Source: JARRQB01 sp965368585
Lineage (GTDB): Bacteria > Pseudomonadota > Gammaproteobacteria > Chromatiales > Chromatiaceae
Direction of reading: 5' to 3'
Length of the DNA: 13,428 nucleotides
Assembly: GCA_965368585.1 (NCBI GenBank)
Contig: CBDUNM010000139.1
Coordinates: 1 to 13,428 of the forward strand
Positions 1 to 5,837 of the stretch are shown in pieces (the first letter of the stretch is position 1; each line of letters starts with the position of its first letter). Below the pieces are notes generated by a model that saw nothing but the letters and a program-made list of their open reading frames with translations, made no database searches and had not been told where the DNA came from. The position numbers and the translations under genes were made by a program.

Positions 1-2
1 CC

Positions 3-368
3 TACGAATCAATCCGGCGTTGGTGCCTAAAGCTCGGACCTGGATTCCGTAACAGACTCAAGCGCCGTGAAGGCCAGCTCGGCGACAGCTGGCATATCGA
101 CGAAGTCTTCATCACCATACGCGGGCAGGTGCATTACCTTTGGAGAGCCGTCGATCAGGACGGTGATGTGATCGACATCCTCGTACAACGAAGACGTGAT
201 GAACCACCAGGCCAAAGTGCTGCTCGATCACATCGAAAGAAATCATCAGGGCGTAGGAAATCGGTTGCTAGAGCCCTGTGCTTAATGTCCCGCCCGGCCT
301 GTGATAACGTACATCGCCGCGGACGCCTTGTAGGAATGCTCAATTTTTACTACCGTGAAGCAGCTTGA
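3..368 (+). pseudogene. IS6-family transposase relic, cut by the left window edge
   Basis: An open frame runs from the window edge to a stop at 366-368. Its first 70 or so residues match the catalytic core of IS6/IS26-type DDE transposases. The motif WHIDEVFI carries the first catalytic Asp, and YLWRAVDQDGDVIDILVQRR carries the second Asp region. From about residue 75 (near 225-270) the match fades: spaced A-A-R, R-K and G-x-R positions still resemble the family's KRFFRKLLKG segment. The rest, to 368, no longer resembles it, and the third catalytic residue and C-terminal RNA/DNA-contact region are missing. The N-terminal part lies outside the window. It is most likely a dead, 3'-eroded insertion sequence. 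No terminal inverted repeat could be identified. Confidence 0.75.
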
Positions 369-370
369 AA

Positions 371-532
371 ATGCACGTTCCAGTTTTTGTACCATACGGG
401 CTTCCGCTCGAGCTGATCCATTCACGTCTCTTCGGCTGGCTTGAGATGGACGAGCTTCCTGGCGATCTTCCTCGGGACCAAATGGATAAGATGGTGACGG
501 CGTGGGCTGACGAGCCAAACGGCATTGGATAG
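371..532 (+). CDS. Unrecognised short ORF, 53 codons (doubtful)
   Basis: An ATG-started frame (MHVPVFVPYGLP...) follows the IS6 relic directly and ends at a TAG at 530-532. It is mildly acidic, has no membrane segment and matches no family I recognise. No convincing ribosome-binding site precedes the ATG. It may be a leftover of the gene the IS element entered, or chance. It is listed because nothing else explains this stretch. Confidence 0.15.
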   Translation: MHVPVFVPYGLPLELIHSRLFGWLEMDELPGDLPRDQMDKMVTAWADEPNGIG

Positions 533-737
533 GCGCGCCTGAGTGCGGTAGAGAACTCGATACTCTCACGAATCGGTAGTATTGTAGAATCAATCAGCAT
601 AAATTCACGGCGGCACCGTGATCGTCACACGATATACTACGTTGCTGATATTTCATTGCCGATTATTATCTTGACAATACGGGGAAACCGGCGGCGGTGA
701 CATCTGGATTTGCGCATGGTCATCCGTATAGAGTGCC
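533..737. other. Intergenic DNA upstream of the flavin-binding gene
   Basis: No coding frame is supported. The stretch contains a small odd-centred palindrome, GTGATCGTCAC, at about 618-628, which could be an operator half or chance. A TTGACA at about 671-676 lies too far from the TATAAT at 738 to form one promoter with it. Confidence 0.3.
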
Positions 738-743
738 TATAAT
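738..743 (+). promoter_or_regulatory. Candidate -10 box for the flavin-binding gene
   Basis: A perfect TATAAT lies 49 bases upstream of the ATG at 793. The hexamer 17 bases further upstream, near 715-720, is a poor -35, so the promoter may need an activator. The consensus -10 is seen directly; its use is inferred. Confidence 0.35.
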
Positions 744-792
744 CCGGTTGAGCTGACAATACCTTGCAAGAATTCTTACGACGGGCTCAATC

Positions 793-1242
793 ATGACTAC
801 AAGAGCGCAGGTGCAAACGACGGTTCGTACACTGCTTGATTCCCAGGCTCAAGGGGTCTTGGCAACTCAGCATGACCGTCAGCCCTACACCAGTCTGATG
901 GCATTCGCCGCTACGCCGGACTTGCGGGAAATCGTCTTCGCGACTTATCGGGCAACCCAGAAACACGCGAACCTGCTGGCAAATCCCTGCGCCTCTTTGC
1001 TCATCGACAATCGCACCAACACGGCGGTCGATTTTCGCGAAGCCTTGGCCATCTCTGCGCAGGGCAAGGTCAGTGAGGTAGATGAGTCGCGTTACGACGA
1101 GCTGCAACAGCTTTATCTTCGCAAACACCCGGAGCTGTCCGGTTTCGTCGCCGCCGGCGACTGCGCTCTGCTGCAACTGGGCGTAGAGTGTTATTGCGTC
1201 GTCAGTCAATTCCAAAACGTTGTTAAGTTACAGATGCCATGA
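793..1242 (+). CDS. Pyridoxamine 5'-phosphate oxidase-like flavin-binding protein
   Basis: This 149-residue protein belongs to the FMN-binding split-barrel superfamily, of which pyridoxamine-phosphate oxidase and HugZ-type haem-degrading proteins are members. The N-terminal part has the typical strand pattern: G-V-L-A-T at about 21-25, then a substrate-side segment PYTSLMAF at about 31-38. The central IVFATYRATQKHANL (about 47-61) matches the family's FMN-phosphate-binding turn and helix. The later K-V-S-E-V strand and the R-K-H-P-E-L segment are also family-like. It is cytoplasmic with no signal peptide. The length suits a stand-alone domain. The ribosome site is weak (ACGGG about 10 bases upstream). 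It probably binds FMN or a related cofactor; the substrate cannot be told. It appears monocistronic, with 297 bases to the next recognisable gene. Confidence 0.8.
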   Translation: MTTRAQVQTTVRTLLDSQAQGVLATQHDRQPYTSLMAFAATPDLREIVFATYRATQKHANLLANPCASLLIDNRTNTAVDFREALAISAQGKVSEVDESRYDELQQLYLRKHPELSGFVAAGDCALLQLGVECYCVVSQFQNVVKLQMP

Positions 1243-1539
1243 CTGACGTTCCCCTTGCGACGCGTAAAAATCCGCGCTGTGTGGACAACACTTTTTCCGT
1301 TCACGAACCCCTAACCCAACGGAGTGTTCATCATGAACCGGTACATCCACCTGTCGGAAACTGCGAGTTTCGATGGCGTTCGCCTCAACCCAAAATACTC
1401 ACGCGGCCTGTTGATGACAGTGTTTCGGTAAACCGCCTAAACGTTTCCGGCAACAAACGGATCGATCTCGGCAAGTCGTTGGTTCCAGACTTGACGGAAA
1501 AAGTAGAACGTTGCATTTGCCTCGATGATTTCGCTCTCC
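1243..1539. other. Interval between flavin protein and glutathione peroxidase
   Basis: A frame open from 1239 to 1565 overlaps the preceding stop but resembles no protein and is probably chance. The only plausible small gene inside is the ORF at 1333-1431. A short GTGT/ACAC stem followed by five T residues sits near 1277-1294, but it has only four pairs and is weak as a terminator. Confidence 0.3.
1333..1431 (+). CDS. Possible 32-residue small protein, or 5' end of a lost gene
   Basis: An ATG at 1333 is preceded at good spacing (8 bases) by GGAG at 1321-1324. It opens a frame beginning MNRYIHLSETASFDGVRL and ending at TAA 1429-1431. The ribosome site is better than those of its neighbours, which is the main argument for reality. 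The peptide has no membrane segment and matches nothing I know. It could be a genuine microprotein, or the surviving start of a gene whose remainder was deleted before the glutathione peroxidase gene. Confidence 0.3.
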   Translation: MNRYIHLSETASFDGVRLNPKYSRGLLMTVFR

Positions 1540-2126
1540 ATGAAAATATATTCGGTGACAATTAAGATTATCCACAGACAAATAATGTGCTGCACGGCTC
1601 TGCTTTTCGCAACGGCGTGGTCAAGCAGACTGACTGCAGGTGCGCTGCCGACAAGCGATCTGCTCGATCATGAGGCCCGTCTTTTGGCGAGTGACGAAGT
1701 TGTGCATCTGAAAAGGCCTACGGTGGCAAAGTGGTGCTCGTCGAGAACACTGCCAGCAAGTGCGGTTATACGGACCAGTACGAGGGACTAGAGATGCTGC
1801 ACGAGACCTACGGTGCGGTGGGGCTGTTCGTTCTTGGGTTGCCGTCAAACGTCTTTTCCGGGCAGGAGCCTGGAACAGAAAAGCATATACAGAACTTCTG
1901 TCGTTTGACCTACGGTGTGAAGTTCCCGATGTTCGCTAAGACCAGCATGAAAATGGGTTCGGCTGATCCGATTTTTGCCGGCCTAGCCGAATCCGTGGGA
2001 CGCTACCCTGAGTGGAACTTTCACAAGCATTTGATGGGCCGCGATGGGCGGTTGGTCAACGATTATCGGGACTCCACCTCGCCCGGAAGCAATAGCCTTG
2101 TGAAGGCGATAGAGGTCCCGTTATGA
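1540..2126 (+). pseudogene. Periplasmic glutathione peroxidase, broken by a frameshift
   Basis: This encodes a thiol (Cys-type) glutathione peroxidase, which reduces hydroperoxides, but in two frames. The first frame (ATG at 1540; alternatives 1525 and 1585) gives a hydrophobic leader, then SDLLDHEARLLASDEVVHL, the expected start of the mature enzyme. Near 1707-1715 the reading must move to a second frame. That frame continues with KAYGGKVVLVENTASKCGYT, which carries the catalytic Cys, then GLPSNVFSGQEPG with the catalytic Gln, FCRLTYGVKFPMF with the usual resolving Cys, and the WNFHKHL Trp-Asn pair. It ends at TGA 2124-2126. All four catalytic residues survive, and loss of a single base at CTG-AAAAG would explain the break. 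This means either recent inactivation or a sequencing error. No strong ribosome site is seen. The stop overlaps the next ATG. Confidence 0.85.
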
Positions 2127-2581
2127 CAGCTGCTACCGCTAACGACACTTGGAGCCGCGAACGATCTTGGCTTGGCTACGCGGGTTTGGTGCCGTTTATC
2201 GCCTGTGTTGCGCTGCTACATGCGGTCGATGATCCTGCCCAAACCAAGGTCGTGGAGGATGCTCTACGTTACTACGCCGCGGTGATTGCTAGCTTCCTAG
2301 GCGCGGTGCATTGGGGCGTAGTGGCGACAGATCCCGAACATCGGCGCGCGCGCTTACGGTGGGGTGTCATGCCGTCGATAGTTGCCTGGGTGCTGCTGCT
2401 CTTGACCGCCAAAACGGCATTCTACGGATTCGCACTGCTGTTTGCCGTGATCCTCGTGGTCGACTGGCAGCTCTTACCGCTTCCAGATCCGCGTTACCGG
2501 CAACTTCGCCTTCGACTTTCGATCGTGGTCATACTGACGTTGCTGATCGCCGCGCTGACTACTTCGCAGATGGCGGCGTAA
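2123..2581 (+). CDS. DUF3429 family integral membrane protein
   Basis: This 152-residue protein is very hydrophobic, with about five membrane helices (roughly 15-34, 48-66, 80-96, 97-115 and 129-147). The LGYAGLVPF entry, the ASFLGAVHWG motif at about 56-65 and the DWQLLPLPDPRYRQLRLRL segment at about 114-132 are hallmarks of DUF3429, an inner-membrane family of unknown function. Its ATG overlaps the peroxidase stop (ATGA at 2123-2126), with AGAGG just upstream, so translation was probably coupled. If the peroxidase frameshift is real, ribosomes that stop early in that gene would reduce coupled expression of this one. The family call is firm; the role is unknown. Confidence 0.85.
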   Translation: MTAATANDTWSRERSWLGYAGLVPFIACVALLHAVDDPAQTKVVEDALRYYAAVIASFLGAVHWGVVATDPEHRRARLRWGVMPSIVAWVLLLLTAKTAFYGFALLFAVILVVDWQLLPLPDPRYRQLRLRLSIVVILTLLIAALTTSQMAA

Positions 2582-2947
2582 CTGCGCTCCACGCTAGGGT
2601 CTGCCTGGTCGATGCAGATGTCGGTGACCAGCGAGCGGCCTTCGATTCTGCACGGGGTCGGTTTTCCCACGGACGTTGCTCATGAACACGATTCCTGTAT
2701 CCAGGATGGATGCCCAAACCAAAACTTTGCCAACGCCTACCGATTTTTCGCGCAAATGAGTTGTCTCTGCTCTGTTTCAGAGACAATCGTTTGACTGTGT
2801 CGTCGCAGCAGCCGTCCCAGGGTCGATTGAAACAAGAGGCCGTTTCGCGCCATTCGACGTCGTTCAGTAACACAGGTCGCTGACCGAATTAAGCTACTGA
2901 CGTGCACAAACCCTAAGGAAATTGCTGGATACGAACTTTTATCCTGA
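2582..2947. other. Long intergenic leader region before the FAS1 gene
   Basis: No supported gene. It holds a perfect 9-bp inverted repeat at 2761-2786 (listed separately) and the first copy of a ten-base repeat, CTAAGGAAAT (2913-2922). The second copy (3024-3033) contains the ribosome site of the FAS1 gene. Promoter elements for the FAS1 gene presumably lie in the right half, but no convincing pair was found. Confidence 0.4.
2761..2786 (+). terminator. Candidate terminator hairpin after the DUF3429 gene
   Basis: The arms TTGTCTCTG (2761-2769) and CAGAGACAA (2778-2786) pair perfectly over 9 bp with an 8-base loop. It is followed by TCGTTT, a weak T-run. It lies 180 bases after the DUF3429 stop, so it may end that transcript or be an operator or RNA structure. 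Confidence 0.4.
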
Positions 2948-3043
2948 ATGCTCGTCCTACGGGTTGTGCTCATCTGGATAACCAACATCACGGCGAACAC
3001 CAAAGCAAACCATTCTTTTAACACTAAGGAAATCGATACATGA
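2948..3043 (+). CDS. Possible 31-codon leader ORF overlapping the FAS1 start
   Basis: An ATG at 2948 opens a short frame beginning MLVLRVVLIWITNI and ending at TGA 3041-3043. The stop overlaps the FAS1 start codon (ATG at 3040-3042) by two bases, the arrangement used for translational coupling. The first half is hydrophobic. No ribosome site was found at a useful distance: the nearest AAGGA is about 29 bases upstream. It could be a leader peptide or chance. Confidence 0.25.
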   Translation: MLVLRVVLIWITNITANTKANHSFNTKEIDT

Positions 3044-3546
3044 AAAATTTGGTAGTAACTGTCGCCGCAAGTTCCATGTTCCTTGTTGCCTCCGCGATTG
3101 CTGGAGGCTACGGCGTGGTCACGGACGGCAATAAGCAGGTTGCACAGCAGCAGGTGCCAGCGGCATCGATGGACATCGTAGACACCGCCGTAGCGGCCGG
3201 AAGTTTTGCGACGCTGGTCCAGGCCATTCAGACAGCCGAACTCGTGGACACCCTGAAAGGTGAAGGCCCGTTCACCGTGTTTGCACCGACCGACGCGGCT
3301 TTTGCCAAGCTTCCCCCGGGTACGATGGAAGCGCTGCTTAAAGACAAAGCGAAGCTGACCAAAGTGCTCACCTACCATGTCGTACCTGGTGAAATGGATG
3401 CGGCCGCAGTCATGCAAAAGCAGGATTTGGTCACGGTTGAGGGATCAGACTTAGCGGTATCCGACATCAAGATCAGCAAAACCGACATATACACATCCAA
3501 CGGCATTATTCACGTCATAGACGAAGTACTTATCCCGGCCACCTAA
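3040..3546 (+). CDS. Secreted fasciclin (FAS1) domain protein
   Basis: A 168-residue protein with a clear Sec signal peptide (MKNLVVTVAASSMFLVASAIA, cleavage near 21-23), a short polar linker, and one complete FAS1 domain at about 44-166. The H1 motif GPFTVFAPTDAAFAKLP is at about 76-92. The conserved Tyr-His is in LTYHVVPG (about 110-117). The H2 region SNGIIHVIDEVLIP is at about 153-166. FAS1 domains act in adhesion or surface interactions outside the cytoplasm; the bacterial single-domain secreted form has no established ligand. The start is fixed by AAGGA at 3026-3030, nine bases before the ATG. The gene stands alone on +, with a GC hairpin 28 bases after the stop. Confidence 0.93.
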   Translation: MKNLVVTVAASSMFLVASAIAGGYGVVTDGNKQVAQQQVPAASMDIVDTAVAAGSFATLVQAIQTAELVDTLKGEGPFTVFAPTDAAFAKLPPGTMEALLKDKAKLTKVLTYHVVPGEMDAAAVMQKQDLVTVEGSDLAVSDIKISKTDIYTSNGIIHVIDEVLIPAT

Positions 3547-3573
3547 GCGCCCTCTACTTTAGGTTTGGCTCAA

Positions 3574-3589
3574 GGGGCAGGGATGCCCC
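3574..3589 (+). terminator. Short GC hairpin after FAS1
   Basis: GGGGCA (3574-3579) and TGCCCC (3584-3589) form a perfect 6-bp stem with a GGGA tetraloop, 28 bases after the FAS1 stop. There is no T-run behind it, so it may instead protect the mRNA 3' end or help a factor-dependent stop. Confidence 0.4.
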
Positions 3590-3879
3590 GCTAGCGATTT
3601 GACTAGCGCAGCAACGTCAGGCGCCCTAAAACCACGTGCAATACAAACGCGTCAAAATCCCTCGCTACAAAGACTCGCTGCAGGATATCGGTTGCGTAGC
3701 CAAAGGATATATCCGAAGATCGAGCCTGTATGTCGCACCAGTGTCTGGGATGATCGCGCCGGCCACGTGCGCCACTCCAGGTTATTTCGTAGCGGCGATT
3801 CAACAGTGACCAACCCACCGGCCGATAGAGCAATGTCCGCGTTATTGACGTCAACCATTCCAAAAAACCCCACAGCGTC
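3590..3879. other. Interval between FAS1 and the small membrane proteins
   Basis: Several frames are open but none looks like a protein with confidence. The best candidate is a GTG-started frame at 3636-3809 (57 residues, beginning VQYKRVKIPRYKDSLQDIG). It lacks a ribosome site and known relatives. A longer frame at 3599-3886 is Arg/Ser/Pro-rich and looks like noise. This may be decayed DNA. Confidence 0.3.
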
Positions 3880-4089
3880 ATGCTAAGCGGCTGGCAAAGG
3901 CGGCTTTCGCGTGTACTCGGTGCCTTAGGGGTCCTGGCGGCTATGCCTTTTTTTTTCTGGTTCGTGCTCGGCTGGTTCGACGTCGTGCCTTCAATGGTGG
4001 ATACGTTCGGCGTAGAAGGGCTGCGGACGCCTGCCTCCATCACGGTAGGTGGCCTACTACTCGCCGCCATTGGATTTCACGATTTGTAA
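3880..4089 (+). CDS. Small two-helix membrane protein
   Basis: A 69-residue protein. A short basic N-terminus (MLSGWQRRLSR) precedes a membrane helix at about 12-32 with a striking PFFFWFVLGWF stretch. A short outer loop follows (about 34-50), then a second helix at about 51-66 (ASITVGGLLLAAIGF). The positive-inside rule predicts a cytoplasmic N-terminus. The helix-loop-helix layout and ordinary codon use support a real gene, although no good ribosome site precedes the ATG. I do not recognise the family. It lies just ahead of two further small membrane proteins on the same strand and may belong with them. Confidence 0.6.
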   Translation: MLSGWQRRLSRVLGALGVLAAMPFFFWFVLGWFDVVPSMVDTFGVEGLRTPASITVGGLLLAAIGFHDL

Positions 4090-4172
4090 CAGTCTCAACG
4101 GTACCAGCTGGTTGAGTTCGCAACCATGTTGATACTTTTGGTGGTTTTCTCAATGAGTATAGGAGGCGAAAA

Positions 4173-4358
4173 ATGTTCAGGTTATCCGACTTCTTTATCC
4201 TGCTATCGGTCGCAGTATCGTTCGCGATTTCGGGTTTTCTTTGGTTCAACGGCTACCAAACCGAGGGGCTCTTCACGGCCATTTGGGTGCCGTCTATTCT
4301 AGCCTTCGGCATCTACTTCAAGTTGGCGGCGCTCAGCGCGAGGAGTGAGCAGAGATGA
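4173..4358 (+). CDS. Small two-helix membrane protein with strong ribosome site
   Basis: A 61-residue protein with AGGAGG (4161-4166) six bases before the ATG, the best ribosome site in the window. Helix one is at about 6-25 (FFILLSVAVSFAISGFLWF). A short NGYQTEG turn follows, then helix two at about 32-52 (LFTAIWVPSILAFGIYFKLAAL) and a basic tail (SARSEQR). It is presumably an inner-membrane hairpin with both ends cytoplasmic. The family is not recognised. Its stop TGA (4356-4358) overlaps the ATG of the next gene, so the two are very likely co-translated and their products may interact. Confidence 0.75.
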   Translation: MFRLSDFFILLSVAVSFAISGFLWFNGYQTEGLFTAIWVPSILAFGIYFKLAALSARSEQR

Positions 4359-4528
4359 GCGAGAACATGCTGTTGTGGGTAGCGATATTCGTATTCGCCA
4401 TGTTGGCGATCGGATTGGTACTGACGATCTTGGAGTTTCGCTACGGTCAACCCCGTCGCGAAGCCGACGCGGCGCGTGCGAAGGAAAACGCAGAAAAGGC
4501 CGGGCGAGCAGGTGCAACGTCCCGTTGA
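4355..4528 (+). CDS. Small single-helix membrane protein with charged tail
   Basis: A 57-residue protein starting at an ATG inside the preceding stop (ATGA at 4355-4358), with GGAGTGAG a few bases upstream inside that gene. After MSEN comes one membrane helix at about 5-25 (MLLWVAIFVFAMLAIGLVLTI). An EFRYGQ boundary follows, then an alanine-rich, highly charged tail (about 33-57, with READAARAKENAEKAGRAG) that is likely helical and cytoplasmic. The design, one helix plus a charged amphipathic tail, is common in small subunits that dock on a larger membrane complex. No family is recognised. The tight overlap is the best evidence that this gene is real. Confidence 0.7.
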   Translation: MSENMLLWVAIFVFAMLAIGLVLTILEFRYGQPRREADAARAKENAEKAGRAGATSR

Positions 4529-4598
4529 GCAAACGTGTCGGCCAAAATGCGGGGTAATTCGTATCTCTACGGTCCATGGTAGGCGTCGGCCGGGTGAC

Positions 4599-4620
4599 CC
4601 CGGGTGATTGCTCACCCGGG
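4599..4620 (+). terminator. Strong hairpin closing the small membrane protein operon
   Basis: Perfect 9-bp arms CCCGGGTGA (4599-4607) and TCACCCGGG (4612-4620) enclose a TTGC loop, 70 bases after the last stop. The following ATTCTC is only a weak T-run, so this is a probable but not textbook intrinsic terminator. Confidence 0.55.
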
Positions 4621-4696
4621 ATTCTCACGGATCCGGACTCATATTCCTTCGAAAGATGCGATTCGGTAGTCGGTGCTTCGTGCGTTTAGTGTCGAT

Positions 4697-5365
4697 CTAT
4701 GCAATTGCGAAGACCTCCCGGAACGTATACGCGCGATCGCACAGGCCGGCCAACATCGCCGGTGTCTGAAGCTCCCGACCGAACCGCAAACTGGCATGCG
4801 GTCGAATGAAGTTGTAATGAAAACCGGCAAGCTCAAGCTGCCGATGCAACCGCTTCTCCCAATGCGCATGCGTCGGACTGCGCCGGCGCAGGAAAGCGAC
4901 CGACTGCCGGATCGTTAAATTGAGACGCTCTGTGTACGCGGTGTTCGCTCGCGTCGAATCCTCCGATGCTTCGAGCGCCTTCTCCAGTCGCCTGGTGGTC
5001 CCGATGACCGCTCGCTCTTCACTCGCGTAACGCCGTTATTGCGCCAAGTCTTCACCACACCTGCGCGTAGACGCAGGCAGCGCCGCCGCCCGGTTCAACC
5101 AACGGTCGACGGTGTGCCAACCGACGCCCTCAACCCGCGCAATCGCCGAACGGCTCATGCCTTCGACGCTCAACTGAGCGACGCCTTCGAAGATACGCGA
5201 CGAACACCACAGGCCAAAGGTTGCCTTGTTCGTGCGCGTCGAAAACGTAGGCCCGCAACCGAGATACCGATAACGGCGTCGTCGACCGCACCGTACGCGA
5301 AAGGAGCCGTGGCTTGCGACTTTCGCCGCGTTGTCGGCGCTGCGATTACAGGATTCGCTGGGACA
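4697..5365 (-). pseudogene. IS1-like zinc-ribbon/HTH transposase relic with its core deleted
   Basis: Read on minus, the N-terminal half is in one frame from about 5365 to about 5070. It has a zinc-ribbon start (CPSESC) and a basic patch GRRRRYRYLGCG. A helix-turn-helix segment follows: VAQLSVEGMSRSAIARVEGV, then GWHTVDRWLNRAAA. The C-terminal half resumes in other frames: VVKTWRN, then ERAVIG, then NTAYTERLNLTIRQSVAFLR, HYNFIRPHASLRFGRELQTP and AMLAGL, with stop TAG at 4697-4699. These blocks match, in order, an IS1-related transposase family. The segment expected between them, which carries the first catalytic acidic residues, is missing, with the junction near 5055-5085. There is also an in-frame TAA and at least two frame changes. 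The element is certainly dead. Its terminal repeats were not found. Confidence 0.8.
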
Positions 5366-5777
5366 TGATGGCCTAGCCGTAGCGAGTTCTCCGGATTAGG
5401 TGCCTGCTATACTTAATCTAAGTTCCTGAGTGTCGGCGTGTTTAGGCAACATCGCCAACAGCGTATGGCCGAAGCACCGGTAAGCTCAGCTAACCGTTTG
5501 CAAATACGAGAAAAATGATCCATACGCTTGGCATACCTCCAACTCGCCCTGCATGGCGTACTCACGCCTTCAAACCAGCGTCGTCGCGTGGAAGGGGAAT
5601 ATTTGCGGAGCACAAGGGCATTAGAAACGTGGCAGCAGGTGACGTGTGTCTGAAACATGAGGCAACGGTGTTCGCCTTCGGATTATGCTGACCATGGTCC
5701 GTACAGTTGACGAAACCGCAGATAGTGCCCTCCGGTTTGGCGCGCTCTCTCCGGGATCGCCCCGGTAACCTGCACAC
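5366..5777. other. Gene-poor stretch between the IS relic and the orphan terminator
   Basis: No confident gene. An ATG frame at 5515-5691 on + (58 residues) and a minus frame at 5413-5658 (81 residues) are both open but resemble no protein over their length. The stretch probably holds debris of a gene removed when the neighbouring IS element arrived or decayed. Confidence 0.3.
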
Positions 5778-5809
5778 CCCGGGAGCGTTGTCAGCCGCTC
5801 CCGGGTTTT
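5778..5809 (+). terminator. Strong intrinsic terminator, T-run on the + strand
   Basis: Perfect 10-bp arms CCCGGGAGCG (5778-5787) and CGCTCCCGGG (5796-5805) with an 8-base loop are followed by TTTT on the + strand. Its best direction is rightward, yet no intact + strand gene precedes it. It lies 28 bases past the stop of the minus-strand ggt gene, so the hairpin may also end ggt transcription, although the minus-strand side lacks a T-run. Confidence 0.7.
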
Positions 5810-5837
5810 GTATCGCTTCGTGGCGTATGTGTGTACC

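Noticed and set aside
618..628. GTGATCGTCAC considered as a CRP-like operator
   Set aside because: The half-site spacing is 3 bases instead of the 6 needed for a CRP/FNR-type site, and it lies about 165 bases upstream of the gene.
671..743. TTGACA and TATAAT considered as one promoter
   Set aside because: They are about 60 bases apart, far from the 16-18 needed for a sigma-70 promoter.
1239..1565. 108-codon + frame overlapping the end of the flavin protein gene
   Set aside because: It starts in an ATGA overlap, which is attractive, but the product has no family resemblance or secondary-structure pattern. The better-supported start in this gap is in another frame at 1333.
2737..3417. 226-codon minus-strand frame opposite FAS1
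   Set aside because: It is a shadow of the FAS1 gene. The + strand has a signal peptide, FAS1 motifs and a ribosome site, and the minus product has no recognisable features.
3603..4070. 155-codon minus-strand frame before the small membrane proteins
   Set aside because: Composition is Ser/Thr/Arg-rich without domain features, and it runs antisense to the more credible membrane protein at 3880-4089.
5413..5658. Minus frame containing MDHFSRICKRLAELTG, reminiscent of the start of low-affinity iron permease-like proteins
   Set aside because: Only about 16 residues look similar, no membrane helix follows, and the remainder is Cys/Arg-rich noise. This is too little to call even a fragment.
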